This document shows positions 44,344-55,864 of a stretch of 64,000 nt of DNA, piece after piece. Within the stretch, counting starts at the first letter, position 1; each line of letters opens with the position of its first letter. The stretch is from positions 16,229,817-16,293,816 of the forward strand of contig CM057162.1 in assembly GCA_029962745.1 (NCBI GenBank). Reading direction: 5' to 3'. Both the position numbers and the translations under genes were made by a program. The stretch comes from Echinometra lucunter. Lineage: Eukaryota > Echinodermata > Echinoidea > Camarodonta > Echinometridae. The notes under the pieces are model-generated. The model was not told the DNA's origin. It saw only the letters and a list, made by a program, of their open reading frames with translations, and searched no databases.

Positions 44344-45700
44344 CTAAAGCATTTGAGAAAAGGCATTTAAATTGGCAATTGCTCTGATTTCTTGAGGCAA
44401 TGAGTTGAAGTAATTTGAGGCACAATACAATGGGCTCCGTTTCAAAAAATTTGTACGAGGTTTTGGCAACTGGATAAATCTTTCTCTATTTCTTAATCGA
44501 TACATAGTATCCCTTAGTGTTATACGAAAATGTAAAGAATCAGGTAATAACTGATTTATTGCTTTGAAAATTATAATAATAGCAGATTTTCTCCACCTTT
44601 CTTCTAGCCGGTCAACACCAACTGTATTGTATAATGCTTCTCTATTATACCGAGCATCCACTCCAAGTACAACACGAAGAGCTCTATTTTGCAATATTTG
44701 AAGTCTTTGCAAATCAGTGGAATTTCCATTCATCCAAATTATTGAACAGTAATCGAAATGTGGTTGAATAATTGTCTTATAAACCAATAGGGCAGTATCA
44801 TAGTCTATAAACGTTCTTACACGTTTCAGCAATTGAAAATTTCCATTAGCCTTAAACCTGACTTGATTGATTTGAGATTTCCAATTAAGGTTTTCATCAA
44901 TTTGTACCCCAAGATATTTGCAAGTATTCACCCTTTCAAGCATAATACCATTAATATTAATACTGATATTAGTACATTTACGTAGTGCTGACTTTGTACC
45001 AATAAGGATATATTTGGATTTGTTGACATTCAAAAGAAGATGATTATGGAAAAACCACTCATTCAACAGAGATAATTCATGATTTAAAGTTGTTTGTAAT
45101 TCCATAGGATCTTTAGCAGCAAAGTAGAGACATGTATCGTCTGCATATAATGACACTTTACTTTTCTTAACAACATTAGGTAAATCATTCATCATCATTA
45201 TAAATAACAAAGGGCCGAGTATGCTCCCTTGCGGGACTCCACTATGAATCAGTGATAGTGGAGATATATTACCGTTTACAGTAGTTAACTGTTTTCTCAT
45301 GAAAAAATAATTTTTGAACCAACTGACTGCCATATCATCAAAGCCCATATAAGGTAATTTCTTCAGTAAAATTTCCTGGGGCATAAGATCAAAAGCTTTT
45401 GCAAGGTCTAAAGTAATTATCCCAACTATGAGTCCTTTATCAACAGAATTTTGTAAGTCTTGAATAACATTAATTAAAGCAGTGGAAGTTGAATGTTTGG
45501 GTCGAAAACCATGTTGACATTCAGTTAACAATTTATTATTCACCAAATAGCTATACACCTGTTTAAAAACAAGTTTCTCTATAACCTTTGAAAGAACAGG
45601 TAGTACCGAAATAGGTCGATAATTTGAAGGATCATTTGCATTACCCCCTTTAAACAAAGGCGTAACTCGGGCTATTTTCCATTGATGTGGAGAAATTTAC
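44344..45700 (-). pseudogene. LINE ORF2 reverse transcriptase domain
   Basis: Target-primed reverse transcriptase. Motifs in order: NDPSNYRPISVLPVLSKVIE, GFRPKHSTSTALI, ITLDLAKAFD (motif A Asp), HSGVPQGSILGPLLF (motif B), LYADDTCLYF (catalytic YADD), LLLNVNKSKYILIG, then the CR1-type C-terminus ILQNRALRVVLGV and YFNSLPQEIR. A frameshift near 45690 separates it from the upstream frame: PHQWKIARVTPLFKGG reads in the RT frame, while the upstream frame runs into a stop at 45672. The domain itself is open for 437 codons from the first Met, so the copy is fairly young though broken. Confidence 0.92.
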
Positions 45701-46667
45701 CCTGGGTTAAAGATAAATTAATTACATGCAACAATGTCAATAAAATATAATTAACAGAGTCTTTAATGATGCATGCTGGAATTTGATCAAATCCTGTAAC
45801 CTTATTTGAAGAGATAGACATAATGCATTTCCTTAAATCAACATCTGATATTGTATCAAAATGAAAGACACATGAAGCTTGTTTCATAAATTGTTCCATA
45901 TCATTTCCAAACTGAGAGTTTCCCCTTTTCCGCATTGCTACAGTAGAAAAAAATGTATTTAAACAAGTAGCAATGTTTTTATATCCAGTGATCTCACTTC
46001 CAAAATCAACGAGCTTGTTGATAGTTTTCCTCGTCTTTTTACTCGGCAAAAGATATCTAAGTGATTTCCACAACGCTGATGAATTTCCATGATTCTTGAT
46101 AATAGCTTTACGGATGTAACTGCGTTTTGCCTTTCTGATCACCGATGTCACTTGATTACGAAGCTTCCTGTACATGCTCCAATGATCTTCGTTCTTTGTT
46201 TCCTTTGCTCTACTTTTCATTTTATCTCTTTCACGCATTTTCTTTAATATATCTGCATTCATCCATGGCGTTTCTCTATTTCGAACTCGTTTCTTTCTAA
46301 GTGGTGCGTGTTTGTCAAGAATGCGGTTCAGATTAATTTCAAATGCCTCATATGCAGTATCAACATCATTTTCTACAAGAACATCATTCCAGTTTATTTG
46401 ACTCAAATCATTTTTAAAATCATTCATATCAATTTGCTTCAGATTTCGACTGTAAATAAACTTATGATTTACTGGAGGAGAGCGACATTTTCCATACACA
46501 GATAAAACCATATAGTGATCACTGAGACATATCGGAACAACATCACAATAAATGATCTTACTATGGTTTGATGAATAGAAAACATCAATTAATGTTGTAG
46601 TTGTTGACGTAACTCGAGTGGGTTTTTCCACAAACTGTTTTAAATCATAATCATTTGTCAGGATCAA
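45672..46667 (-). pseudogene. LINE ORF2 endonuclease C-terminus and linker
   Basis: LKQFVEKPTRVTSTTTTLID and CLSDHYMVLSVYG (the APE endonuclease SDH motif), then the linker with RNRETPWMNADILKKMRERD and KAKRSYIRKAII and GFDQIPACIIKDS before the RT. Its 5' part abuts the 1.64-kb insertion, so the first codons here are insertion-derived. Confidence 0.88.
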
Positions 46668-48296
46668 ACCTGGGTTTTTGTTTATCTAAAGATTGGGTCA
46701 CCAATCACCCCAAATCACATAAACAACCTCACATATCCCAAGCATCCTTTTTTAAAGTGAAGAGAGCTATGATGTAGTCAAAATACACATAAGTAATTGC
46801 ACTGCACAACAATCATTCCGGTTTAAAGTTGTTTATTACAACTATATCATTTCGTTTCCAAATCAGATTTTGTTTTCCAATGAAAATTTCAGCAATCAAT
46901 TTAACATTATATCACATATAGAAGACATTGACTTTCAAATGATAAAAAACATAGCTTTGATTTTATCGGTCGAGAATTTCAGTTTTGGAATGGGAAAAAA
47001 AATCAATATGGGATGGGAAAAATAATACTTTGTCCGGACAATAATAGAGGGTCTATTAAATAAGAGGACTTCCCTGAATAATCATGGATGCAGTCCAAAT
47101 GATGTCGTTGAAAATGGCGACAAGTTGACTGAAATAGCGGATATCTGATGACCTTGAAGACCGATGACGTAGAACGAAGAATATCGACGAATACCGAAGA
47201 TCTACGAAGACTGTCGAAGAATGGCGTCACCGAAGATTAGGTGCCTTCGACCTGACGCATGACGTCGAGAAGAACTCAAGAAGAACTCAAGAAGAACTCA
47301 AGGTTGAAAACTCAGGATAAATCATCGTGGCTCAGGGCTGAAAACAACTGAAGGCGTCTAACGTAGCCCCAGAATATAATGGCTGACCATGGGTAACAGC
47401 TCCCTGACCAAAGGACCCTTGAAAATTGAATACATTCCCATTATCCAAAATGGCAAATCCTAACTTTCAACATTTCAAATATTACTTTTATTAATCATTT
47501 GATCAATACATGTCTTTCTTATCATTTAATAAGCATCGACAAAATATTTAGATAGTGTTAATTCATCAGCAAAATGTATCAATTCTAAAACGTTGACATA
47601 AATTCACTTCTGAAAAATACTGAAATACAACCATTTCATCACTGCAATATAATCGTGATGATTTAAAGCCGCAAATTATTAAAAACTCACAGCGAAATAT
47701 TATGCCAAAGTTATTGACAGAAAACAGGCATCTGTTTGATAGAATTATTACAAGATCTGGATCAAAAATACAGACCAAAATAACCTTTTAGACTGAAGAA
47801 TCTAATATTTCTTTATTATTATTTTTTCTGAAATTTACTGATAAAAATATCAAATAGACTCACCACCATTGTGGGTAGGAAAACTCCAAACTTAACAAAA
47901 ACTGAGGGTCATTTCTTCCTTGCTCCTCAGGATACAACCTCTCTCAACGAGTAACAAAATGAAAGTGATCCTACTCTCTGTGCAGAGCAATTAGGTACAC
48001 TGTACAATCAATAGACCTCGGGCGGGTCTTGGAATGTCAAGTGTTTATTCCACCTGTTACTAGAACCTGGAACTTACAACAAAAGGACCTGCAATAGCTG
48101 AATACATTATAGCCCTTCCTAGTTAAAGTAACTAAATACATAGGATTTCATTATACAACTCAATTAGCAATACTGCCATCACAAGGCCAAAATGAGTAAT
48201 TCATTATTATTTTTTCCATTTTATTTTTGTATGTAAAATAAACAAATTTTAGAATTTAGCTTTTGTGCTAAATAAAAAAAAAAACTTGCTTGTGAC
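46657..48296. mobile_element. 1.64-kb insertion of unknown class inside the LINE endonuclease
   Basis: Bounded by ATCATTT at 46650-46656 and 48297-48303. It begins GTCAGGATC and ends TTGTGAC, only a four-base terminal invert. Deleting it with one ATCATTT restores the LINE frame (RLLHIENDYDLKQF). It contains a GAAGA-rich stretch with AGAAGAACTCA repeats (47130-47305) and an A-rich run AAATAAAAAAAAAAA 14 bp before its right end. No coding region was recognised. Confidence 0.75.
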
Positions 48297-48902
48297 ATCA
48301 TTTTCAATGTGTAACAAGCGACTTGTATGATTCGAAAGTGGCGTTTTCAGTAGATCACAGTTGAAATCACCAAATAAAACATATTCATATGATTTAGCTT
48401 CAACACGCTGAATAACGTCTTCCATGTCATCGAAAACAACAGTTGGCGAATTCGGAGGTCTATACCAGTAAATTGCAATAAAAGGTTTCTGATTTGGAAT
48501 GTCAATTTCAAGGGATATAACTTCCAGATTATCATTCATGAAGTCATGTCGAATTACATAGTGGATATTTTCTTGAACATAAATTGCAATACCTCCACCA
48601 TTTCTATTTCGATCAAGCCGAACAATATTGTAACCATCTATACTTATTTCATTATCCGATAAAGTAGAATCTAACCTCGTTTCAGTCAATGCAAATATCT
48701 GAATTTTACTTTCACTTAAAATGCATCGTATTTCTTCAAAGTTTTTACAAAGAGATGATATATTCAGATGACCAATGCTAACTCTACCCAATGATTTGAC
48801 ATGTTTAAAAATTGCATTCGTATCATTATATTTAACTTGAAACGGAGGATTTTCATTTATAACATCTAAAGAGTCCTCAAAATTTGGCAACTCTTTGAAC
48901 AA
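48249..48902 (-). pseudogene. LINE ORF2 start: APE-type endonuclease N-terminus
   Basis: Starts MFKELPNFEDS. Endonuclease motifs: SIGHLNISSL (Asn), FALTETRLD (catalytic Glu), GGGIAIYVQE, IAIYWYRPPN and LFGDFNCDL (catalytic Asp/Asn). The frame leaves LINE sequence after RLLHIEND at about 48297, where the insertion begins. Confidence 0.88.
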
Positions 48903-49228
48903 ACAAATTGTGCAATGAGAGACACTAGCCGGTCAAAAATCGGCTTTGAGCAGATTACATCTTTTATCTGTTCTTGAAGTTCAATAGCTGGTTTCGACTC
49001 AAGCGTGACCGGTGCATTGTGTCCCTTCTTGCTATGCACTGGTTTTACACCTGACCGAACAGCAGATTTCGACCCCCGGGTCTGCCTTCTTTCTCCCGCT
49101 TCTTCTTCCCCGCTGCATACTGATAGAGTTCCGTATGAGTCGTTGTCACTTTCACTGTCCGATATATCTTCCTTGTTTTTCTCCTTAGTTTTCTTCTTAG
49201 GTTCCCCATTTAGCTCCAAGTTTCTCAC
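48866..49228 (-). pseudogene. Possible LINE ORF1 (short, unrecognised domain)
   Basis: 120 residues, Lys/Glu-rich start (GEPKKKTKEKNKED), acidic Ser/Asp patch, Arg-rich patch, then ELQEQIKDVI. Overlaps the ORF2 start by 37 nt. No zinc knuckle, RRM or PHD was seen, so it may be a remnant or the ORF1 of a minimal LINE. Confidence 0.45.
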
Positions 49229-49574
49229 AACAGTTCCACAATAGTCACCATCAACTGGGAGTAAGATCCGGAGATTGATCCCTGACTATTTTTAATGAAA
49301 AAAATACAGGTTTTTTGGCGAAGTAAGTGTCATAGATTTCGCACGTTCGTATATATATAAAATATGATGAACGAGCGAGCCAAAAATAACCATTTTTCTG
49401 GTTTCTAATCACATTTTCAAATAGATATTCTACAATAAGATGAGCGAACGAAGCGAGCGAGCCAAAAAATAACCACTTCCGGTTTTCAATTGCATTTTCA
49501 AATAGAAATTTTAAAATAAGATGGTTATTTATGACAGATTATTAAAGGTTTTACTAACTGATTAATTCGAATAT

Positions 49575-49700
49575 CATTTCTTCCTTAAAAAGTGGGGGGG
49601 GGGGGGGGGGGAATGTTTGTGCACACCATCCTCCCTCTCGAAAAAGTGGGGGGGGGGGGGGGGGGGGGATATATCCCCCATCCCCCCGGGATTTACGCCA
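49575..49700 (+). repeat. Poly-G / GGGATTTACGCCAGTGG end within the hAT
   Basis: Two poly-G runs (49592-49610, 49647-49667), then ATATATCCCCC and CGGGATTTACGCCAGTGG, matching the ends of the elements at 60924-61312 and 63190-63632. Confidence 0.75.
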
Positions 49701-51314
49701 GTGGGGCAGACTTTGAGTATTTGTTCTCTAGTCCCCCCCCCCCCCACACACACTCATTGCTGACGACAGAATACACGCCGTGTACTCCAGTTTAACAATT
49801 ACATTAGCTTGTATATTAAACATTGAAATGTCTGCCTTACTATAAGATATAACAAGCGATATAAACTTATTACAAACTAATAGTGAGAGAAGAAGCCAAC
49901 AGCGACTGAGTGAGAAAATTTTCAAGTTTTGAAGAGCGGAAAATGGTATTTTAGAACACTTCACAGCGTGAATATGATGCTTATGACAGCATCTACTTAT
50001 TTACAAATTACTGTAGAATTTTCCTTTTCAGTCCTCAACATTTCTGGGGGGAGGGGGCAAACGCCCCCCCCCCGGTGCCGCCACTGTATTGGAATGGATA
50101 TTTACACGTTTATACAGATGGATCCAAACTCGAAGATGGTAGGACAGGAACCGCATTTTTTATGTGCCTCATTATAACTTGGTGAAAAATTTTAGATTAT
50201 CCCGTGTCTGCATTATGAGAGCAGAACTAGTAGCCATACTCATGATACTAATGGCACTAGAGTGGATTAATACATTTATGGAAGCCTCATCGGTGGTAAT
50301 TTTCAGTGATTCGTTGTCGGCTTTACAAATGATAGATTCATATTTTATTAGATGTGCTATTGTTAATGAAATTTTATCTGTAATTAATATTTTGAATTTG
50401 AAGGATATTTGTATTGCTTTTGAATGGATTCCATCACACTGCAATATTAACGGCAACGAGAGTGTAGATCGGGCCGCCCAAAAAGGAGCAATGAAAAAAA
50501 ATGTATAGACATAGTTATACCAAACACAAAAAGTGAAGTAGTAGCCTCTCGTTTGATCCGTTACAACAAATTATGGCAAACGGAATGGAACAATTCAGAA
50601 CATTCAGATTTTTATATGCTTTACATAGCGATGTTACAAAGCCCATGCATAGACAGAGTTTGTCTCGCAGAGATGAATGCTTGATACAGCAACTAAGAGT
50701 AGGTAAATGTGGATTAAATTATTACCTTTTTCAAATTAATCAGCATGATACTGGTCTCTGTGAAGCGTGTCAAGAATTTGAGACGATCGAACATTTTATT
50801 TTATTGTTCTAAATACGACAAAGAGAGGCGTCTCTTGAAAGAGAGGATCAAATTGAACAATCCCAGTCTGAAAGATTTATTGACATCTAACCCAATTTTC
50901 ACTCGTGAATTATTGGGCTTTATATAATACTAATCGTTTTAGATATCATTTTAAGCTATCTTTGACATTTTGTTATATAACTGATCATGAAGTAATATTT
51001 GTTAAATCCTTTGCGGCTTTTCCATGAACAGTCGCAATTAACTCCCTATTTTCCAATAATTATTGACTGCTTGCGTATCTTGATATCGTAGTGAATGATT
51101 AAAATTATTCACGATCATTTTTTTAAAGAAAAACTTAGATACTAACATGTTACCATACCACACTAATTGTGACTACTGATATCATTTTCACCCAAACTAT
51201 GTCGCTCGTGGGCTTTCCGAAGCCTACGCCAATCTTCGAAAGTGACAGGCGCGAATAATCTTAAGAGATTGAAGAGCGCCATCATATCAAGGACCAACCA
51301 ACCAACCATCAACG

Positions 51315-51347
<33 letters not shown>

Positions 51348-51358
51348 GGGGGGGGGGG
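51315..51358 (+). repeat. Poly-T followed by poly-G
   Basis: About 32 T then about 12 G with no break. A similar T/G junction lies at 6003-6031. Confidence 0.9.
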
Positions 51359-51545
51359 TAAAAATATACACCTGGAAAAGGCGATGAACTTCTTTTACTT
51401 GGTAGGCACTTTTGAGGCGACTCTGAAGTGAGGATGACAACGAAGATCGTCTATCACCGACCTGATTGAAGAATATCTATTATACTTTAACTATTTTGTC
51501 AACGGAATAAACGCCAATGTTATCAATTTCATCGGGACAAAAAAA

Positions 51546-51632
51546 TTGTCAACGTCACGAGGATTCGAACCCTTGACTAATCTATCAAGCTCTGACAGTG
51601 TCTTTGACCACTGCACCACGAGCAGTTGACGA
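51546..51632 (-). mobile_element. tRNA-like SINE head
   Basis: On the minus strand: GCTCGTGGTGCAGTGGTCAA (A-box) and AAGGGTTCGAATCCTCGTGA (B-box) about 50 bp apart. The intervening arms do not fold as a clean tRNA, so it is a tRNA-derived repeat rather than a gene. Confidence 0.6.
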
Positions 51633-51845
51633 ATTAGCAGTTGGTGCCCTTTATACATTCATACCCGGATTCATTGCTAGTCTTTACTTCTCAGATACGA
51701 GTATTTCACCCCCTCACGTAAAAGTCGCTTAAAAGTGCTTACCGTTTTATTTTGATTGTCGGCATACTTCGGCCTGATGCTCTTATCCCTTTAGAAAAAT
51801 CCTGGATTTTCCGCTGAACGTTCTCCATTTTTTTTCTTTGACTCT

Positions 51846-52639
51846 TATAGACCAATTTCACAACGTAAGAGGGCAGCAGACTGTTCGACACAGTTCGACA
51901 TACTGCGGTGGGCGCTCCAACTTTTATAGTACACAAGTCAATAGCGCGTCATGTACATTCGTTCGATTTTTTTGTCTATTTTGACCAGTATATGCAGATT
52001 TATTTTAATATTTGCAATGAGAAATTATCAGGGAAGTTCAGGTCGCAGCTGTGCGGTGTTCAAATGCCACAAGGATTAGAGAAAGTTTAAAAATTGGAAG
52101 CTAACTGAGTGCGAGATTCACTCGCTTTTGACTCATGAAGCCTGTTTGTGTGAGAAGCCGTACTCCCTACACAGGTTTCCGTAAGCAATGTGAAGAAATT
52201 CGTCGCCAGTGGGTAAAAACATCAACAGAAGGGACTTTTAAGTCAAGAAACATTATCATTATGTACTTTGGCGTAAAATTTAATGAGTGAAAACTTGACT
52301 TTGTAAACAGGGTAAGATTTAGGGCTCCCGTTTACTACGGCTTCTATGCTGCAATCGAACTTTTACTGTCAAAACTAAGTTGAAAAATTATCGAAATTAC
52401 AAAAATACATCATACCTTCATCCGTCAGATATGACCCTTGTCTTACCTCATCTACCCATGTATCCATACTTTATTTAATTGATCTAGAATAAAGTAAATG
52501 GAACAATATCGGGGCATATCTCATATGTTACATTCATTTTGTACACAGAGCCAATCGCGGTCAGCGCGCTTGCCCACAGCAGCAATGGCGTCGCCGTTAG
52601 AGGGCCAAATACATAAACCGGCCGTGAAATTGGTCTATA
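51846..52639 (+). mobile_element. 794-bp TIR element, copy 1 (TATAGACCAATTTCAC ends)
   Basis: Perfect terminal inverts TATAGACCAATTTCAC / GTGAAATTGGTCTATA; if TA is the target duplication the ends are TAGACC.. . Interior landmarks: ATTTTTTTGTCTATTTTGAC, CTACACAGGTTTCCGTAAGC and CCAATCGCGGTCAGCGCGCT. Short open frames inside match no known family. Confidence 0.9.
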
Positions 52640-52956
52640 GTGTCGATTATGTGACAAAGAGACTCTGCATTTATCGACCATTACTCCATGCAGAAAGATG
52701 TAGGTATGGTGATGAAAGTATATCAAAGTGTATAGAGGATAAATCTAGTATTTAGAATATCTATCAATCACTTTAGCTACCATAGGACCTTTTTTTTTTT
52801 TTAATAAAAATGCAGATTTCGGAAAGGATCCATTCTCATGATAGCATAAAACAATATCAAACAAAAGAAACGAAAACCTAAAGGTCAAGAGGAAAGCTCA
52901 GTGCTGTTTCACAATAATTTCCATGCACGACATTGAATTGATAGGAATCGTATCAG

Positions 52957-53147
52957 GACAACTCCCCCCGGGAGGACAACTCTACCGGGGACTGGGGGAG
53001 TTGTCCTTGGGGAGTAGTCATCCGGGAAAAGTGTAGTCCGGGGAGAGTTGCTCTCGGGGGAGCTGTCCTCCAGGGGAGCTGTGCTTCAGGGGGAGTTGTC
53101 AGGTGGGAATCGTATCGGGGGAGTTGTCCTCCCGGGGGAGTTGTCCT
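52957..53147 (+). repeat. GGGGGAGTTGTCCTCC minisatellite with inverted units
   Basis: About ten GGGGGAGTTGTCC-type units; the first two are in the opposite orientation (GGACAACTCCCCC). GGAATCGTATC brackets the array at 52944 and 53106. Confidence 0.8.
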
Positions 53148-53592
53148 AGAACCGATAGGAATACATGTAGGCCTACGTCGTTTCATTAGAAAGGATTATG
53201 CATTTTCTGTAACTTTTGTGTAACGTTACAACATTATCTGTATAGAAGTTACTGTTGATAAAGATTTGCAGGCATTTGAAAAGTATGAATTGTTCATGAT
53301 TTGGTAGAATCTTGGAACAAGCAAAACCCCTTGGCACCGTAAGAGTTCACGCTACTTGTATGGAAGATTTTCATTCATCCAACTTGACTTTTCAGCAGCA
53401 TGAAAGGTTGCTTTAATAATTTTGAGTTTATTTCTTATAATGAACATAAGTTATTACAAAAATTTCAGCATAGTATCTTTAAAGTTAAACGGTAATGTCT
53501 AGAGGAAAATCTAATTAACAATTTCTTTCGTGTGATTTCTCATCAATTTCATCCTTTGTTTCCATTTAATTTTTTATGAAAACGCAATTCAT

Positions 53593-53863
53593 TTTTCACA
53601 AAGACTAAGATTGAAATTTGAATTAACTATGGCGGGCCACTCATGCCACTGTTTGCTTTCACCATCGGCCTCTTCAGGGACGTGGAAATCATGGTCACAA
53701 ACCTGCAAAATTGAAATTTTCGTAGTTTATTGATGAAGAAAACAGTGTGACCATGATTTGCAAAGCCCTATGACTGATGGTGAAAGCAAACAGTGGCATG
53801 AATGGACTGCCATATTTTAAAGTGTGATTTGAGTCACTCTACTTAGTCTTTGTGAAACACCCC
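53593..53863. mobile_element. Hairpin MITE (TTTCACAAAGACTAAG ends)
   Basis: Outer TTTCACAAAGACTAAG / CTTAGTCTTTGTGAAA; inner CATGCCACTGTTTGCTTTCA / TGAAAGCAAACAGTGGCATG. Confidence 0.85.
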
Positions 53864-53944
53864 CAGGTATGTCATGTATGTGTAAATGTCAGTTTCGTCA
53901 GTCACGCCCGTGGCTCGTTGATATCAATTTCGCTGTGATAAACT

Positions 53945-54740
53945 GAGCAAAGGGTCGCTATTCACAATAGACGAAGAGGGTCGCTATTAATAATAGACGA
54001 AGAGGGTCGCTATTCATTATAGACGAAGAGGGTCGCTATTCATAATAGACGAAGAGGGTCGCTAGTCATAATAGACGAAGAGGGTCGCTAGTCATAATAG
54101 ACGAAGAGGGTCGCTAGTCATAATAGACGAAGAGGGTCGCTTTTCATAATAGACGAAGAGGGTTGGTAGTCATAATGGGAGAAGAGGGTCGCTATTCATA
54201 ATCAACGAAGAGGGTCGCTAGTCATAATCAGAGAAGAGGGTCGCTCGTCATAATAGGAGATTAGGGTCGCTATTCATAAACTGAGAAAAGGGTTCGCTAT
54301 TTGGAAAAGAGGGTTGCTAGCTATGGAGGGAGCAGAGGGTCTCTGTTCATAATCGGAGAAGCGGTCGCTAATAATTGAGAAGAGGGTCGCTATTCATAAA
54401 CGTAGAAGAGGGTTGCTATTCATAATAGGAGAAGGGGGTCGCTATTCATAAACGGAGAAGAGGGTCTCTGTTAATGATGGAAAAAGGGTGTCGCTATTCA
54501 TAAAAGGAGAAGAGGGTCTCTTTTGATGATGGGAAAAAGGGGTCGCTATTCATAAACGGATAAGAGGGTCTCTGTTCATGATGAGAAAGAGGGGTCGCTA
54601 GTCATAAACGGATAAGAGGGTCGCTAGTCATAATCAGAGAAGAGAGTCGTCAGCCATAATGGGAAATGTGGGTCGCTAGTCATTAAAGGAGATGAAGAGG
54701 GTCGCTATTCAAGATAGGAGAAGAGGGACGTTATTCATAA
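53945..54740 (+). repeat. 26-bp minisatellite, about 30 copies
   Basis: Unit GGGTCGCTATTCATAATAGA then CGAAGA. The early copies are nearly identical; later copies drift (CATAAACGGAGAAGA, CTGTTCATGATG). Confidence 0.92.
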
Positions 54741-54766
54741 ATAGTGATAAAAGTAATGATGCTTCT

Positions 54767-54801
54767 ACCTTTACTACTACTATTACTACTACTACTACTA
54801 T

Positions 54802-54840
<39 letters not shown>

Positions 54841-54974
54841 CACTACTACTACTACTACTACTCTTACTACCACTACTACTACTACTACTACCACTTCTAC
54901 TACTACTACCACTACTACCACTACTACTACTACTACTAGTACTACTACTACTACCACTACTACTACTACTACCA

Positions 54975-55049
<75 letters not shown>

Positions 55050-55070
55050 CACTACTACTACTACTACTAC
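54767..55070 (+). repeat. (TAC)n trinucleotide array
   Basis: About 300 bp of TAC/TACCAC units abutting the inverted 794-bp element. Open frames across it are homopolymeric in both strands and not coding. Confidence 0.95.
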
Positions 55071-55864
55071 TATAGACCAATTTCACCTCCGGTTTATGTA
55101 TTTGGCCCTCTATCGGCGACGCCATTGCTGCGGTGGGCAAGCGCGCTGACCGCGATTGGCTCTGTGTACAAAATGGATGTAAGATATGAGATATGCCCCG
55201 ATATTGTTCTATTTACTTTATTCTAGATCAATAAAATAAAGCATGGATACATGGGTAGATGAGGTAAGGCAATGGTCATATCTGACGGATGAAGGTATGA
55301 TGTATTTTTGTACTTTCGATGGTTTTTCAACTCAGTTTTGTCAGTAAAAGTTCGATTGCACCATAGAAGCCGTAGTAAACGGGAGCCCTAAATCTTACCC
55401 TGTTTACAAAAGTCATGTTTTCACTCATTAAATTTTATGCCAAAGTACATAATGATAATGTTTCTTGACTTCAAAGTCCTTTCTGTTGATGTTTTTACCC
55501 ACTGGCGACGAATTCCTTCACATTGCTTACGGAAACCTGTGTAGGGAGTACGGCTTCTCACACAAACAGGCTTCATGAGTCAAAAGCGAGTTAATTTCGC
55601 ACTCAGTTAGCTTCCAATTTTTAAACTTTCTCTAATTCTTGTGGCATTAGAGCACCGCACAGCTGCGACCTGAACTTCCCTGATAATTTCTCATTGCAAA
55701 TAATAAAATAAATCTGCATATACTGGTCAAAATAGACAAAAAATCCAACGAATGTACATAAAGACCTATTGACTTGTGTACTATAAAAGTTGGAGCGCCC
55801 ACCGCAGTATGTCGAACTGTGTCGAACAGTCTGCTGCCCTCTTGCGTTGTGAAATTGGTCTATA
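55071..55864 (-). mobile_element. 794-bp TIR element, copy 2, inverted relative to copy 1
   Basis: The same length and same sequence as 51846-52639 on the opposite strand with scattered differences. Its left end sits directly in the (TAC)n array, with TA at the junction. Confidence 0.92.

Larger units (their letters stand above)
44097..49360 (-). mobile_element. CR1-like LINE (APE endonuclease and RT), 5' to 3' on the minus strand
   Basis: The 3' end at 44097 carries an AAATCAAACTCAAACTCAAA-type hexamer tail. Short ORF1-like frame 49228-48866; ORF2 from 48902 encodes the endonuclease (48902-48300 and 46650-46500), a linker and RT (45700-44344). A 1.64-kb insertion splits the endonuclease. 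The 5' boundary is set where hAT sequence resumes near 49360 and is approximate. About 3.6 kb without the insertion. Confidence 0.88.
43916..50091. mobile_element. hAT element, relative of 21641-22284, expanded by internal insertions
   Basis: The left end CAGTGGCGACACTAGGATTG and right end CGGTGCCGCCACTG match the 644-bp copy. The subterminal parts also match (GAGGGCAAAAGAAAAT left; AAATGGTATTTTAGA, CACTTCACAGC and GAATATGATGCTTATGACA right). GAATGGAT occurs at 43908-43915 and 50092-50099, the right copy set off by five bases (TATTG). No hAT transposase was seen. Confidence 0.85.
43850..50935 (+). pseudogene. Old LINE C-terminus (RNase H and zinc-knuckle tail), split by a hAT insertion
   Basis: Right of the insertion the + strand reads VYTDGSKLEDGRTGTAFFM (50108 on), RAELVAILMILMALEW, VVIFSDSLSALQMID, FEWIPSHCNINGNESVDRAA (RNase H motifs DGS, AEL, SDS, H..I.GNE.VD) and then GLCEACQEFETIEHFI with a Cys/His knuckle typical of LINE C-termini. 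Left of the insertion, 43860-43915 joined at the duplicated GAATGGAT restores an open frame reading GLSWNGYLHVYTDGSK. Frameshifts at about 50160, 50510 and 50810 show it is dead. Confidence 0.75.

Noticed and set aside
54692..55226. Long open frames reading poly-Thr, poly-Val, poly-Leu or poly-Tyr on both strands
   Set aside because: They are translations of the (TAC)n array in different frames.
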